64,000 nt of DNA from contig JAQFVV010000346.1 in assembly GCA_028023455.1 (NCBI GenBank), forward strand, positions 250,001 to 314,000, in the 5' to 3' direction. Each line of letters starts with the position of its first letter. The stretch's first letter is position 1. The stretch comes from Epiperipatus broadwayi (lineage: Eukaryota; Onychophora; Udeonychophora; Euonychophora; Peripatidae). The notes under the pieces are model-generated. The model worked only from the letters and a program-made list of their open reading frames with translations, had not been told where the DNA came from and ran no database searches. Positions 23,906 to 35,755 of this stretch are shown here, piece after piece. The position numbers were made by a program, and so were the translations under genes.

Positions 23906-25080
23906 CACCTGGGTCTCATTTTACGCGATAGATAGGTTCCTCAGAAAACATGCGCAAACGAACTCGCGCAAAAATAGACGTAACTTACCTTGAAAAAGGG
24001 GAGATATGGACTGTGATTTTTCAAAACTCTTGTAAAAGCAAAGTACCAACGTAAATTTACTTTAAAATTCGCGCTAAAAAAAATAAGGAAATAAAATATG
24101 ACTAATAAAAAATTTCAAATTTGAAAAAAATTGATACAAGACAAACTTTTTTTAACTATAATATTTAATTTTATTCAAAATAATATATTTTTATGCATAA
24201 TTTACAGTATAGTATTTTACATTTTTTATACACGTTTTAATTATCATTGCTATTTGCCGATAAACAGGTTCGTTTGCAAACTGATAAAAAATCAGATTCT
24301 TCACAAGAGGAAATACAACTAGCGCCAAGTTCACTTTCATGTAGTGTTAATGGTTTTCTGGTGACAACGTAATTAGTAATTAATCTTTGAGATGATGATT
24401 TTATTAATTGTTTATGAACTTAGACTTATGATAATAAAAAGACATTTATTCACCACTGCTGGGAAATTTTTTTATTAAAACTAACAACTAAAAATTAAAT
24501 TCTTATTTTTGTCTTTAATTTTTTAATTTTCAATTCCATTTAAAAATCAAATTTTGTTTCACAACACAATTTCAAGTCGCCATAAGTAATTTTTAAATTG
24601 TTAATTACAATTAAAAATCAGATTTTAATTTTTAATTGTCAAATTTAATTGTGCCCACTGCTATTACTCACCTTTTAAAAATAAACTTGCGGACACTAAA
24701 TGATTAATAATTGATTACGTTCTTTTTTAAAAAGCAAAAACAGAATGTGATTTAAAATGCAAAATTAACACGCACAATGTTTGAACAAATTTACATTATA
24801 ATCTTGTAAAATTTAATGTGTGTATACATAAAATGTGGAAATCATGATTTTAATTTCATTATTGCATAAAATCTTACTATTATAAAGCACTGAAAATATT
24901 GAAATTACTAAGATGAAAGTCGAATTCCAATAATGTGCTATTACTTCCAATATGACGTAAGTGCGCGAAATTTATTATTTAAAGTAATAGCGCATTATCG
25001 GAGTTTGACTTCCGAAAAAACATGAATTGCGTAATTTCAAAATCATGTTAAATAAGTCTGCGTAAAAAGAGACCCAGGTG
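23906..25080. mobile_element. Tigger/pogo-like non-autonomous element, copy 2
   Basis: 1175 bp between TA dinucleotides (23904-23905 and 25081-25082), with the same CACCTGGGTC termini as 6051-6917. It is longer than copy 1 because it keeps 24243-24345 and about 24420-24700, absent there. It lacks the 6438-6518 segment that copy 1 keeps. So the two are independent internal-deletion derivatives of a longer parent. The subterminal stem of copy 1 is present at about 24915-25015. Confidence 0.85.
24237..24419 (-). pseudogene. Transposase C-terminus remnant in Tigger-like copy 2
   Basis: 60 codons plus a stop on the minus strand. The first part (QLIKSSSQRL, ITNYVVTRK) repeats the last 19 residues of the copy-1 block in the same frame. 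It then runs on as PLTLHESELG, a Cys/Ser/Glu-rich stretch and SANSNDN before the TAA. The shared open frame in two separate copies shows that it was once coding. QRLITNYV is PIP-box-like, as in pogo transposases. Upstream coding sequence is missing. Confidence 0.5.
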
Positions 25081-25173
25081 TATATTCTTCTAAGCCCTTC
25101 TAGCGTACAATGTAAAAAATATATAATAGATCACATTTTGTTGAGTCAAATTTTCTACTTTGGGGAAATATTT

Positions 25174-25580
25174 ATATATTCTAGTTCACTTGCGTGTGTA
25201 GCGCAATTGTCCTCAAAATTGTGTATTGTTACCAAATAGATAAATAAGGACGAACAAGCTTAGCGCTTTCTAAGGGTCCAGCCTTCGTAATCATAGCTTG
25301 AACTGCTAATATGGTTAACGATATGCTAAGTATGCTAGACGTTTCATTTCCTCGTTAAAGCATAGCATGTGTCTTTCCTGTTTATGGCGTCTTTGTCTCT
25401 GGAGATGAAAAAGGCTTCTTGACTTTTTTTTGAGGTCATGTCTCTATGCACATGATTATGGGGTTATCTGGAATACACTCGTGGTGGCTTGTGTTCTGGT
25501 GCTGAAAGTAAACACAATAGGTGGAAGGATGATTGGGGGCTCTATTGTATGAGTATTTGTATTGTGCCAATTGCGTGGAC
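25174..25580 (-). pseudogene. Penelope-like C-terminus and 3' UTR, inverted arm
   Basis: Minus-strand copy of the end of the right arm. The coding end is recognisable as a HNTNTHTIEPPIILPP-type reading and, in another frame, as the NTSHHE block, then a broken C-terminus. The 3' UTR runs outward to 25174. It is 5'-truncated at 25580, inside the endonuclease, which is why the loop has no inverted partner. Confidence 0.55.
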
Positions 25581-26053
25581 AAAGATTATTGCTACTATAC
25601 ATCTCCAGTTTCCATAGTAAATTACATTCTATCCTCAATAACAGATATAAGCTTTGCTTTCGCCCCCCCCCTTCCAAACTCCAACAACTTAATCAACACC
25701 ACCAAAGATCAAACTCTGCTTTTACAGACCCCCCATACAGTGTACAATATTGCTTGTGTAAAGGCTCTTACTATGGGAAAAGCAGAGCATTTTGTCCACG
25801 ATTGGCACAACACATATACTCATACAATAGAGCCCTCAATCATCCTTCCACCTATTCGGTTTTCTTTCAGCACCAGAACACAAGCCACCACGAGGGTATT
25901 CCAGATAATTCCACAATCATGTGCAGAGAGAGACATGACCTCAAAAGAAAAGTCACTGAAGCCTTCTTCATCTCCAGAGACAAAGACACCATAAACAGGA
26001 AAGACATGCTATGCTTTATCATGGAAATGGAATGTCTAGCATATTTAACATAA
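25581..26053 (+). pseudogene. Penelope-like RT linker and GIY-YIG endonuclease, C-terminal part
   Basis: Plus-strand remnant ending at the stop at 26051-26053. In order: a post-RT linker (FHSKLHSILNNRYKLCFRPP), a GIY-YIG-like block split across frames (VYNIAC in one frame, then SYYGKSRAF in the other) with RLAQH, then MCRERHDLKRKV, EAFFISRDKD and TINRKDML. The Y..I.C...YYG..R......H order matches the GIY-YIG nuclease of Penelope-like elements, which cuts the target for reverse transcription. A frameshift lies near 25760. The reverse-transcriptase core is absent. Confidence 0.65.
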
Positions 26054-26207
26054 ATTTGCATATCATTAACTGTATTAGCAGTCAAGCTATGATTATGAAA
26101 GCTGGACCTTGTGAAAGTGCTAAGCTCGTTCGTTTTATTTATCTGTTCGATAACAATACACAGCTTTGAGGACAATTACGCTACACACGCAAGCGAACTA
26201 GAATATA

Positions 26208-29200
26208 ATACAATTAGTATTGTTTATTGTATAGTGTGCACATATATATTCAACAGATGCTTTAACTGTATAATATGCATCTATAAATTAAGTTCATAAT
26301 GTAAACAAAAGTACTTTTATATAAATGTTTACAGTACTGTGTGTGTTAACTCATTCATAATTTTGTTTCATTGCAATTAAATACTGATTTTGGACATTTT
26401 TTAAAATTCTAATAAAAGTGTAGTGGCAGTTTTATTATCGGCAGATGTAGCATCATCAATTACTTTAAGATTTTTACGAATGGTTTTGGTAGCCTCTATT
26501 TATAGTGAATTGTTTGGAATTGTGTAATGCAGATTCTCTGCTAAATTCTTCACAGACACTTTCTGACACAATACAAGACCGATTGTCAACCGTAACATTG
26601 TTAACAATTTATATTTAACCACAGATTTAAGAGCTATTTTGTTTTAATCAAAAAATTATTCCTTACTATAAATATAATTTTAGATAATTCAGAGGCACAA
26701 GTGACAATGGCACAAATCTATTTTTTAGAATTTTTTCTCTTTCTTTTGAAACATGATCAATTTCAGGCTATGACTTTTTACTTTCCCTTATTAAATCAAT
26801 ATATATTTTTTTCTTTAATGAAAGTACTTTTTATTTATTTGTCTTTTGTTGTTGTACAATACATTTTATTAAAGATATACTAATACTTTTTATAAAATTT
26901 ATTGAAAAAATAACTGCAAAGAAAAAATATTTGTCCACATACATAACTGTGCTAATGATTCTACTTAAATCATGAAAAAAACATGATTTAAAAATTTACA
27001 TTTGAGAACTTGATATTTAGCAAGGAAAAAAAATGGCTGCTTCTCTACTGAGATTTTTAAAATGTAATGTTTATTCGTTTCAATGATTTTTTTGTGTTTG
27101 TTTACATTTTCCCCCCTATTTATATATATATTTTTTGGCTAGTGAATAATTGAAGTCATATATTAGTTGTTTGATGCAGCCTAATTCATGACCTCACTGT
27201 ATATTTCGTGGAATTAATTAAAATTTACCCAAGTTTATTGATTATCCTATTTATTGTTTATATATTCAGCTTATTTTCGAGTCTTTAGTCTTCTTAATAA
27301 TGTGAAAAATATTTAGAAGGCATTTCTTTTTCTGTTGTCTCTTGTATCCAAATATATTATTTTTTAAACCCTTTCTCCTTTTTTTAATGTCTTTTCAGTT
27401 TTAAGTTATTAATCTCAGTGAAAAATTTCATAATCAGCGAAAAGTTTATATTTATTATGTCTATGAATTTGTTTCATTTATCGCTTATAAGTGGTCTGGA
27501 ACAAATATTGCAAATTTGTCTACTCCCATAACTGCATAATTGTTAATCTTCATAAAATTTCAGTGAAAAGTTTAGAAATAATTGATAGGCTAATAAATAG
27601 AACTAATTTTTGAAATTTTTCATATATATTTTTTGTAGTAATAATATAATTGGATTATAGCATTTTCTTTTAAGCATATTGAGCTGGAGTCGTGATAAGT
27701 CAAGTGACATAAGAAATAGATGATTTTTTTAAAAAAAAATGTATTTCCGAATTTAATCATTTCTCTGTTATATTATTTTCTCCAGGTGATTTTTCAATTT
27801 CAAATTGCATATTTTATGTCAATAAGTAGTACATTTGGAATTATTTTCTTTTGGATAAATTTCTTTATTGCTAACTTCTACTTTTCAAAAATTTAAAGTG
27901 CTTCTGCAATAAACGTTTTTGTTCAGTGGTTGCAGTTAAAAGAATAAATATATCATGTTTTGGAATTTTTTAAGACTACACATTTTACTCTAAAATTGTT
28001 TAAACTCTTCATTCTTTTTAATAATAGGCTTAATACTATCCTTTATCAGTCATTTCATTTGTTTTCACAATGTGATGTTCAACTCTCTGCTCAAATTTTC
28101 TACTGTAAATTTTTAAAGAATTTTCTGCAATATGCTTCAGAATTTCATCTAATTTATGGATGTATATATTTTAAGTCTGTCAAAATCTATTCATGTATAA
28201 TTTTACATTATTCTATTAACTTCTACTTTTTTTTTTTTTTAGTTTTACACATCCAAAGTTTTACAAGATTTTTTTTATACATATATAAAAACATGTTAAA
28301 AGCATATGATCATTATTATTAGCAGTAGCATTAATACTTTTAACTTACATTATAAGATGAGATATTTTTATTTAACAAAAGCAGTTTTATTTTAGTATAT
28401 TGTTAGTTCTCTCTATGTTTGTTTTTTTTTTTTTATGTAAGAGATTTTGAAAAATATTATGAGCTTAATTAAATTTTTAAAAAAATAATGAATGGAAGAA
28501 ATAAATGGGAATTCAAAAACAAAATCTTAATTTCTCTCTCTTGTTTGTGTAAAATTTGGCTGGCTTTTCTAAGGTATCATTTCCATTAAAAAACAAACAA
28601 ACAGTAAAAAATGGCCATTTGATTACAAAAAAAGAGAATATATTTACTTATTTCTTTCTTTAGATTTGTTGTTTTCTAAGCAACTTTAAATAAATATTTG
28701 ATTTTCTCTTTCACTTGGACAATTCTGGATTTTTATTTCAGCAATAAGATGACAGCTTTGAATATGTGCCTAATTTTAAAAAGAACTTAATTTCCCATTG
28801 CTTAATACTTAAAGAGGACTATATGGAAAATAATATGATTGGGGGGGGGGGGTTCATGAAAACTATTGTGAAACATTGATCCAAAATATTTTAGCAAATA
28901 GAATTTTACCAATTTGTATAAGCTATATCAAATGGAGAAAAAAAACATTTTAAAATAGCAAGACATGGATTTGATAGTATTTAATATTTGTATTAGATTG
29001 GCTATATTTTATTTTTAAATTATAACTTATGAAATGTGAGTCAAGATTTTGAGTAACATTATAGTCTCTTTTTCTTTAATTAATAATCGTGCCCCCCAAA
29101 ATTTATTATTTATAAATTTTATTTGTTTTTGCTTTTTAATTTAAAAGTGATACTGTTGATAATTGATTCATTAAGAAATTTTACAAATTATGTAAATAAA

Positions 29201-31261
29201 TGAATGGATTAAAGTACTTAAATGAAGGTGAATGTGGTGCATAATTAGAAAAAGGACAATATTTAGTTGAAATATTAAGATATAGAAATATTCCAAGAAA
29301 TATTTCCCAAGTATGATCATTTTAATTAAAAAAAGGAATAACAAGAAATGGTGGAAACATGTTCACTTTTGCTGATAATGAAACTACATATATATTTTTT
29401 TAAAGAAATAGCAATATTGTAATTTGATTAATTGATATAAAGTAATTAAGACTTGTAAATCTTTATAATATCTCTTCACATATTATGTATATCTTTTTTT
29501 TTCTTTCCATTATTAGTCTAAAAATAATGTTTTGCAGTTGTTTGTTGAAATGGATTCATATGATGTAATAAGGTTACATTTAAATATATTACTTACTTCA
29601 CCTAAAAGTCCATTATTCTCACTACTATTTATTACCTTTATACCCATCAAAAATGGGTGGGTTGTTTTAATTAAAAAAATGTTTGAAAAATTGATTGCTA
29701 AAGATATGTAGTTTAGAGTTGCCCAAAAAAGAGGAAGATATGAATGTGATATATTGAAATAGAGGTATATGCATGCAATATATATAAATTGTAGGCAGCT
29801 TTAAATCATAAATATTGCTTATATTTGACTAAAGGATGAGCTAGTAATTAGATATGTTAATTGAAGGTATAGCTCAACTCAAGATATTGACTACTTGATG
29901 AAATTGAATTCATCTATCATTTTGCTTCAGCATTGAAATGTTTGTTTCTTTTGGATTTGATTTATTCTATAAATATTAAAAACAAAATTTTTTACACATT
30001 CAAAGTAAAATCTACTTTAATAACATATTTTGTGTTTAATATTATAAGAAAATAAGTAGATAGTGAGTTTAGTACATACCTATAAATACATGTAATTCAG
30101 TAATGTAGTATAAATATAGATTTACTGACGTACGTATATATACTTTGGCAAAGTCACACACAAACTTTTCAGAACAATATAAATTTTTTTAAATAACATA
30201 TTCAACTATAGCAGACTAATTTTACTTTTTTTTAAACATACCATTCAAACAGAAATATAAGTTTTTCGCATTTATTAGCAGCAGGATAAATTTTATTAAT
30301 TATAGGACATCCATTATTTAAATACTTTTAGGAAAAGGATGTATCAAATCATAAACATTTTCCAAAAATATTTTCAATATGGCAATGCTTTAAATATGAT
30401 TATTCAGAGAAAATACCACAACAATAAGACTCATAATTTATTTGACTTGCATATAATTTGAGTTATGCACAATCTTGTGAAAAGCATTTTATAAATCAAA
30501 CCATTTATATATAACATATTTTATAAGTATATTAATATAAACACTTTGATATTTTTATCTTTATTAGAATTGTTACAAATATTGCTTAATATTTACATTA
30601 TCAATTTATCATTCATGCTTGTAAAACAAACATTAGCATTCATTATTACTTATTTAGGAATTTCAAATATTTGTGTAAATGTATCATGCATGTATCTACT
30701 GATGAATGTCTTGTTCAGAAGTCATGTGACATGAATGCTAAACTGATAGATTTAGGAATTTTTAACTTAAATCCATTATTATATCACTGAATTAAAATGC
30801 ATAGGATAATTGTGCTAATGAATTAGAATGATTTGCATTTTTTCAAATCAAGCAACTTGGTAATTTGAAAATAAGGAAGTTTCATAGTTTATACCTATAG
30901 CTTCAGTCTGTTTTATATCTGTAGGCCTAAACTTGTCTACATTTCTAGAATAGTATGATAGTGAAGTGAACATAGAAGTTTGATACATTTTAAAAACTTA
31001 AATGTAATATATAATGAAGATAACCTTCAACTTACATCGAAATTCTAGCTTTAATATACAATACGAAAACCTAATTGCATCACATTGAAATCCAGCCTTG
31101 AATACTGCTATTTCGTGTAATGTTTTAATATAAACTTCTATATTTTTGCCATTCCTATATTGGAATTGCAAAAATCTACATGGTTATATTAAAAACATTA
31201 CATGATAAAATTTTAACACAATTTTATTTATGAAGTTACATCAAACACAAATAGCAAAGAA
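26208..31261. other. Long AT-rich stretch, no gene seen
   Basis: About 5 kb with no supportable gene. Reading frames are Phe/Ile/Lys-rich and short. It holds a run of 12 G (28841-28852) and many A/T tracts. A weak reverse-transcriptase-like FTFADNE patch near 29357-29377 is too isolated to call. It could be intronic or intergenic. Confidence 0.5.
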
Positions 31262-31490
31262 GAACCTCATGGCTTAATGATTAACACATCTATCGTCCAT
31301 GTGCATAACCCAAGCTTAAGATTTTTGTTTTGGGTAGCCAGTCTAGCTGGTCATTTAGCTATTTGCTAGGTGGAAAAGCAAAGATAGAAAATCATTATAA
31401 CTATCCTAGTGTTTGGCTAGCCTTGTTAATATCTTGATGATAAGTTTTCCTTTTTGTAGGACTAAAATAAAGCATTTGGCATGAAGAAGG
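31262..31490 (+). repeat. tRNA-derived SINE-like sequence
   Basis: The head 31262-31325 reads like a worn tRNA. GGCTTAATGATTAA fits an A box, the anticodon-arm-like segment follows, and AGCTTAAGATT sits where the B box (GGTTCGAATCC) is expected. An unrelated body of about 160 bases continues to around 31490. No poly(A) tail or target duplication is clear. Confidence 0.45.
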
Positions 31491-33167
31491 CTATTTTATC
31501 TACAAGTGCCAAAAATATTTACCAAGAACCATGTGCATTGCAATTATATAAATACAAGAATTAAATTGCAGTGTTTTTCTATCTAAATTTTGCATTTTAA
31601 TGATACAATATTTCTTTATTTATTTCGAGTAAACAAATAACCTATTATTTCCTCATTTTGTGGTTTGAATAATAGGTTTTCAAATTATTAAAGATTCACC
31701 ATTCTACTCCAAACTTTTTATAGGAATATTATAAGAGATAGCTTATTAAATGCGTCAGAATTAGAGATTAGTTCGCAAATTATTAATTTGTAACCTTGTA
31801 ATGATCGATAACAATGTATGCAAATATGCAGTATGTGGTTTCTATCATTCATTTTATTTTATATAATTTAGATTCATATTCTGGTTTTTTATATGATATA
31901 TAATAAAACCCAATCGCATTAGTTAATATATAATTACATATTTTTGTCTTAAGACTTGTCTTCAAGTCATCGTATTGGAATTAACTTTTTAAGTCATTAA
32001 TAATTTTCTGATTTTATTTTTGTCTTCTTTTTTTAAATATTATATTCACATTTAAAAAACTAATAGACAAAATAATTATTAACCTTCTATTCTTCTAAAT
32101 TTTGTTGGATATAAGTTCATAGTTGGGTGCAAAGCATATTTATTAGCATGTTAACGCTTTACAACAAAGTTTACTTGCTTACTTTCCAGTAATATGGTCA
32201 TAGTAACTTGTTTAGAAATCTGAACCTAACTTGAATTTTAATATGTAATTACAAATTTCACTTATAAATAAATTACCAGCAATCTCTTTCTCAATTTAAT
32301 TTTCTATTTAATCTTGTTAATCATTTGAATTATTATTTCAGGGTAATTTTTTTGCATATCTTTCTAGTAAGATTTTTTTTAGAATTAATGCTATCAATTT
32401 TTTTTTTTTTTTTTAAATGAATTATAGGATTTTTCTCCAGTTTTTTTTTAATATACTACTTAATATATCCCACAATAAATTTTCCAGATAAAAATCTAGA
32501 AAAAAAAAAAAAATTTCTCCATGTTTCAGTATATTATTGGAATTGCAATTATTGGAAACAATGGTATTAGATATCAAATTGGTACCTTCAGGGATATTAC
32601 TGCTATTTTTTTATTTTTCATTTAATTACTTCAATTCATATTTTATCTTATCATACTATTATGCTAATTTTTTAATACATATTTCAACAGATCTCTGATT
32701 ACTTAGTTTTAATATATTTGCGCACACATGAGAAATAAGACAAATTATAAAAATGTAGAAGCTCAAATTATAAATTTTACACTTTAACTTATATATAAAT
32801 ATAGTCAGTCTCTAGTTAAAGGCAGATGAAGCAGTGATCTTGTAATCATCATGGTATTTGACCTTACTTATACTCTTTTAACACAATTTATTCTAACCAC
32901 TCAGTTTTAGATGTATATCATAAATTTTAAGGAAATAAATATAATAATGAATATATGCTTCAAAAATGATAAAATATATTTATATATAAAAGGTTTTCTA
33001 ACAAAGAGCACTATATTTGTGTTTTTGTATTGATAATATGTTTAGGAATTGTATAAGTAGTGCATGTGCTTTTCTAGAAGCACAATTTCTTAAATCTTGT
33101 GACTGGTAATACAAATATTAAGAAAATAATAGATGAGAATAATAAGCTTAAAAATTAATGTTATTTT
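31491..33167. other. AT-rich stretch, no gene seen
   Basis: Homopolymer-rich sequence with no recognisable coding region or repeat boundary. Confidence 0.5.
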
Positions 33168-33500
33168 GGTACTTTGGTATTAGACCTGCAATATAAGGGA
33201 GATATGAGGCCTTTTCACATCTGCAATAAATGTGTAATCTTGCGCTGAGTCAAACTGAAAGGAAATAATCCTTGTGATGTTATTCGATCTCGCGTGAAAA
33301 CGTGGTTTATCAATGGGTCTTTTTTTTATATAATATTTTGACATTTTCAGTTATCGGCCAGATTTCTTTCTGACAACAGGATAAATATTTAATAAAAGTC
33401 TTATAATAATTTATATTTCTTTTTGGATACTTGGGTATTATTCCTGCAACCTAGGATAGATAGGACGACTATTCACATACACGATAAAACGTGTAATCTT
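33168..33500 (+). repeat. Two direct copies of a terminal-like motif
   Basis: GGTACTTTGGTATTAGACCT (33168) and GATACTTGGGTATTATTCCT (33427) begin two blocks about 260 bp apart. Each continues through a CTGCAA, AGATA(T/G)GA, TTCACAT and TGTGTAATCTTGCG order. The same motif recurs at 35317 and inverted at 35507. It may be the left end of a repeated element that closes at 35510. Confidence 0.6.
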
Positions 33501-33639
33501 GCGAACGTGAAATAAACACGCGCTTTTTTCATCTCGAAAAAAGTGTTTTTGAACGTGTTTTAAAACGTGTCAACAAAACACAATTTCTTACGTCTCAAAA
33601 CTTCTTAGTGTCATTTTTTTTTTTTTTTTGTGGAAATTA

Positions 33640-34785
33640 TTGCATTTACTGATTGAAACTTTTGTTTTTTAAATTTTAAAGTTGCTCCTTGTTGTTATTG
33701 TAATTTTGTTTGATCATTTTTAATTTCATCTTCTGAGTTTTTATTCAATCTGATCAAAGTACTGAAAATAACACTTATTTTTTGATTTAGTAACTGAATT
33801 AAAATGTTGATTTTGTTAATACTCCGTTGTTTTCTTTTATCTGCTAAAAGTGCTACATTTTAAAGTAATTTTTGGATGTACTAATTGAAATAATTCTTTG
33901 ACAGATATTTCTTTATTTAAGAATTAAATTAATATGTTAACTTTGTTAATATTGTTGTTGCTTCCTTTTATCTGTTCAAAATGTTGCAACTTATAAATAT
34001 TTCTCAAGTCTGAAAACCATCTGATCATTTTTACTCCTGCTTACACAGACATGATGACACCTTCTTTTCCATGTTGAATGACATAAGGAATGTTTTTCCT
34101 CCTGTCTAAAAACCATCTGATCCAAGTGCTGAAGTTAATACTTATTTTTTTATTTAGTAACTGAATTAAAACGTTGACTTTATTAATACTGTTGTTTCCT
34201 TTGATCTGCTCAAAGTGCTTTAATTTATAGTTATTTCGCCAGTCTAACAACTATCTGATCAGAGTGCTACAATGTACAGTTATTTCTCGAATTACTAATG
34301 GAATTAATACATTCACTTTATATTTACTGCTGTGACTAGATTATTATTACGATGATGTTTCTTTTTGATTTGCTCAAAGTGCTGCTGCTTTTACAATTTC
34401 CAGTTACTTTTCTAGTCTAAAAAGCATATACTCAAAGTGTTGCAATTTACAATTACCCATTTTCCTAATTACTAATTGAATTAATATGTAGACTTTGGTA
34501 TTACTGTTGTTTTCTTTTACTTGCTTTGAGATCAAAAACATTTTTAATTCTGTTTATAAAACAACTTACCAACTGCTGCAATTTCCAATTATTTCTTCAG
34601 TCGAAAAACTAACGATTGTAGTGTTGCAAATTAGAGTTCTTATTCTATTTTTCGTATTCAATTAATACGTTGACTTTTCTACTCAAAGAGCTGCAGGAAT
34701 TTACTGTTTTTTCATTTACTAATTGAATAAATACGTTGACTTTGTTATTATTTTTTGACAACATTCGTTTCAAAAAATAAATTGC
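33640..34785. repeat. Diverged irregular tandem-repeat array
   Basis: Recurring boxes in order: (T/C)TGATCAAAGTGCTGCAA, TTACAGTTATTTCT, a AATTACTAATTGAATTAATA-type block, CGTTGACTTTGTTAATACTG, TGTTTCCTTTTATCTGCTC. The GTTGACTTTGTTAAT-like box appears near 33810, 33936, 34172, 34312, 34491, 34671 and 34737, so the spacing is irregular (about 65-240 bp). It is a satellite-like array, clearly non-coding. Confidence 0.7.
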
Positions 34786-34794
34786 CTTTGTTTT

Positions 34795-34990
34795 ACATTG
34801 CTTGGTAAGATTCCATTTTTTAGCATGTACTGCACAATCACGTGCTCTATAAACATTTCAGAGAAGTTAGGAATGGCGGGGAGGGGATTGATAAACGCAT
34901 TTTGTATGTAAGAATTCCTGGAAACTACAATACTGTACTCTATTTCAGACAGTAAGTAGCCTCTTGTTGAATGTTTTGTAATGCGATTCT
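34795..34990 (+). repeat. Direct repeat, copy 1
   Basis: Shares an ordered set of blocks with 35568-35755: AGCATGTACTGCACAATCACGTG against AGCATACTCTATGCAATCATGTG, TAAGAATTCCTG against GAAAATTCCTGT, and AGTAAGTAGC against GGTAAGTAGC. The copies are about 770 bp apart. Confidence 0.5.
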
Positions 34991-35308
34991 AAAAACTATT
35001 TGTACAAATTTCGGTATTTTTCTTGGTTTAAAATCATTCGATTAAATTTAGCATTCAAGCATCGACTGCTTATGTTTCTTTCATAGATTTTTTTTTTTTT
35101 ACTTTTAAAAAGATATATTTGTGTTTGTTAATTTCGTACAGAAAAATGGATCTAGTATGCCTTCATTACTACAATTTTTTTTTTAAACTGATAGAAGAAA
35201 ATTACAAAATTTGGTTCTTTGCGTCCTTCAAATTTGATTGTTTGCGTCCATCTACATTACATAGAAGTACGTGTATATTTCCTATAAAATTAATTTTTGT
35301 GTATTTTT

Positions 35309-35511
35309 CTAAAACTATTGGGTATTATTCCTGCAACCAAGGAAAGAAAGGAGGACTTTTCACATTCCTATCAAAGCATTGCTAACTTTGTAATGTTTGA
35401 TGTTGCCAAAATCATAACATTAAAAAGTTAGCAGTGTATTGATACGAATGTGAAAAGTCCTCCTATCTTTCCTTGGTTGCAGGAATAATACCCAAGTACC
35501 CTTTTTGTGTA
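35309..35511. repeat. Palindromic element flanked by a 15-bp direct repeat
   Basis: Arms TTGGGTATTATTCCTGCAAC (35318) and its inverse ending CCAAG at 35496 extend through AGGAGGACTTTTCACATTC and GCTAAC. That makes a near-perfect hairpin of about 190 bp with a short centre around 35395-35425. The sequence TTTTTGTGTATTTTT occurs directly outside on both sides (35294-35308 and 35502-35516) and could be a target duplication. It behaves like a miniature inverted-repeat element, but the family is unknown. Confidence 0.7.
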
Positions 35512-35567
35512 TTTTTATTTTTTTGTTGTTGTTGTTTTGTTTTTTTTTTAAAAAAAAATGTTTATTA

Positions 35568-35755
35568 GCATTTCTGTTAAGGAATCCCAGCATACTCTAT
35601 GCAATCATGTGTTCAATAAAATACCATTTGGGGGTCAGTTAAAATCTCTATTTTATGTGTGTTAGAAGTAAATATCAAATCTGTGGTTTCAATGTGAAAA
35701 TTCCTGTTATATATTATATGGTAAGTAGCATATATGTGTATTTTGTGTTTTTATA
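35568..35755 (+). repeat. Direct repeat, copy 2
   Basis: Partner of 34795-34990, diverged, in the same orientation. Together with the flanking array it suggests a larger segmental duplication inside this repeat block. Confidence 0.5.

Larger units (their letters stand above)
25174..26207. mobile_element. Penelope-like element, inverted head-to-head dimer
   Basis: Two 3' portions of one element face away from each other. The left arm (25174-25580) is minus strand. The right arm (25794-26207) is plus strand. A 213-bp centre (25581-25793) belongs to the longer plus-strand copy. Arm identity runs through the end of the coding region and the 3' UTR, for example TATATTCTAGTTC at the left end and GAACTAGAATATA at the right. 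Inverted or partial tandem arrangements are known for Penelope-like elements. A run of 9 C (25663-25671) interrupts the coding centre. Confidence 0.7.

Noticed and set aside
25174-26207. Hammerhead ribozyme in the Penelope-like 3' UTR
   Set aside because: Such ribozymes occur in some Penelope-like terminal repeats, but I found no CTGATGA core with matching GAAA and stems.
27960-28322. 120-codon open frame on the plus strand
   Set aside because: Phe/Leu/Ile/Tyr-rich low-complexity reading of T-rich DNA, without domain, homologous block or neighbouring exon signal.
29340-29400. FTFADNE-like reverse-transcriptase patch
   Set aside because: One isolated short match with no flanking reverse-transcriptase motifs in order. 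Expected by chance in AT-rich DNA.
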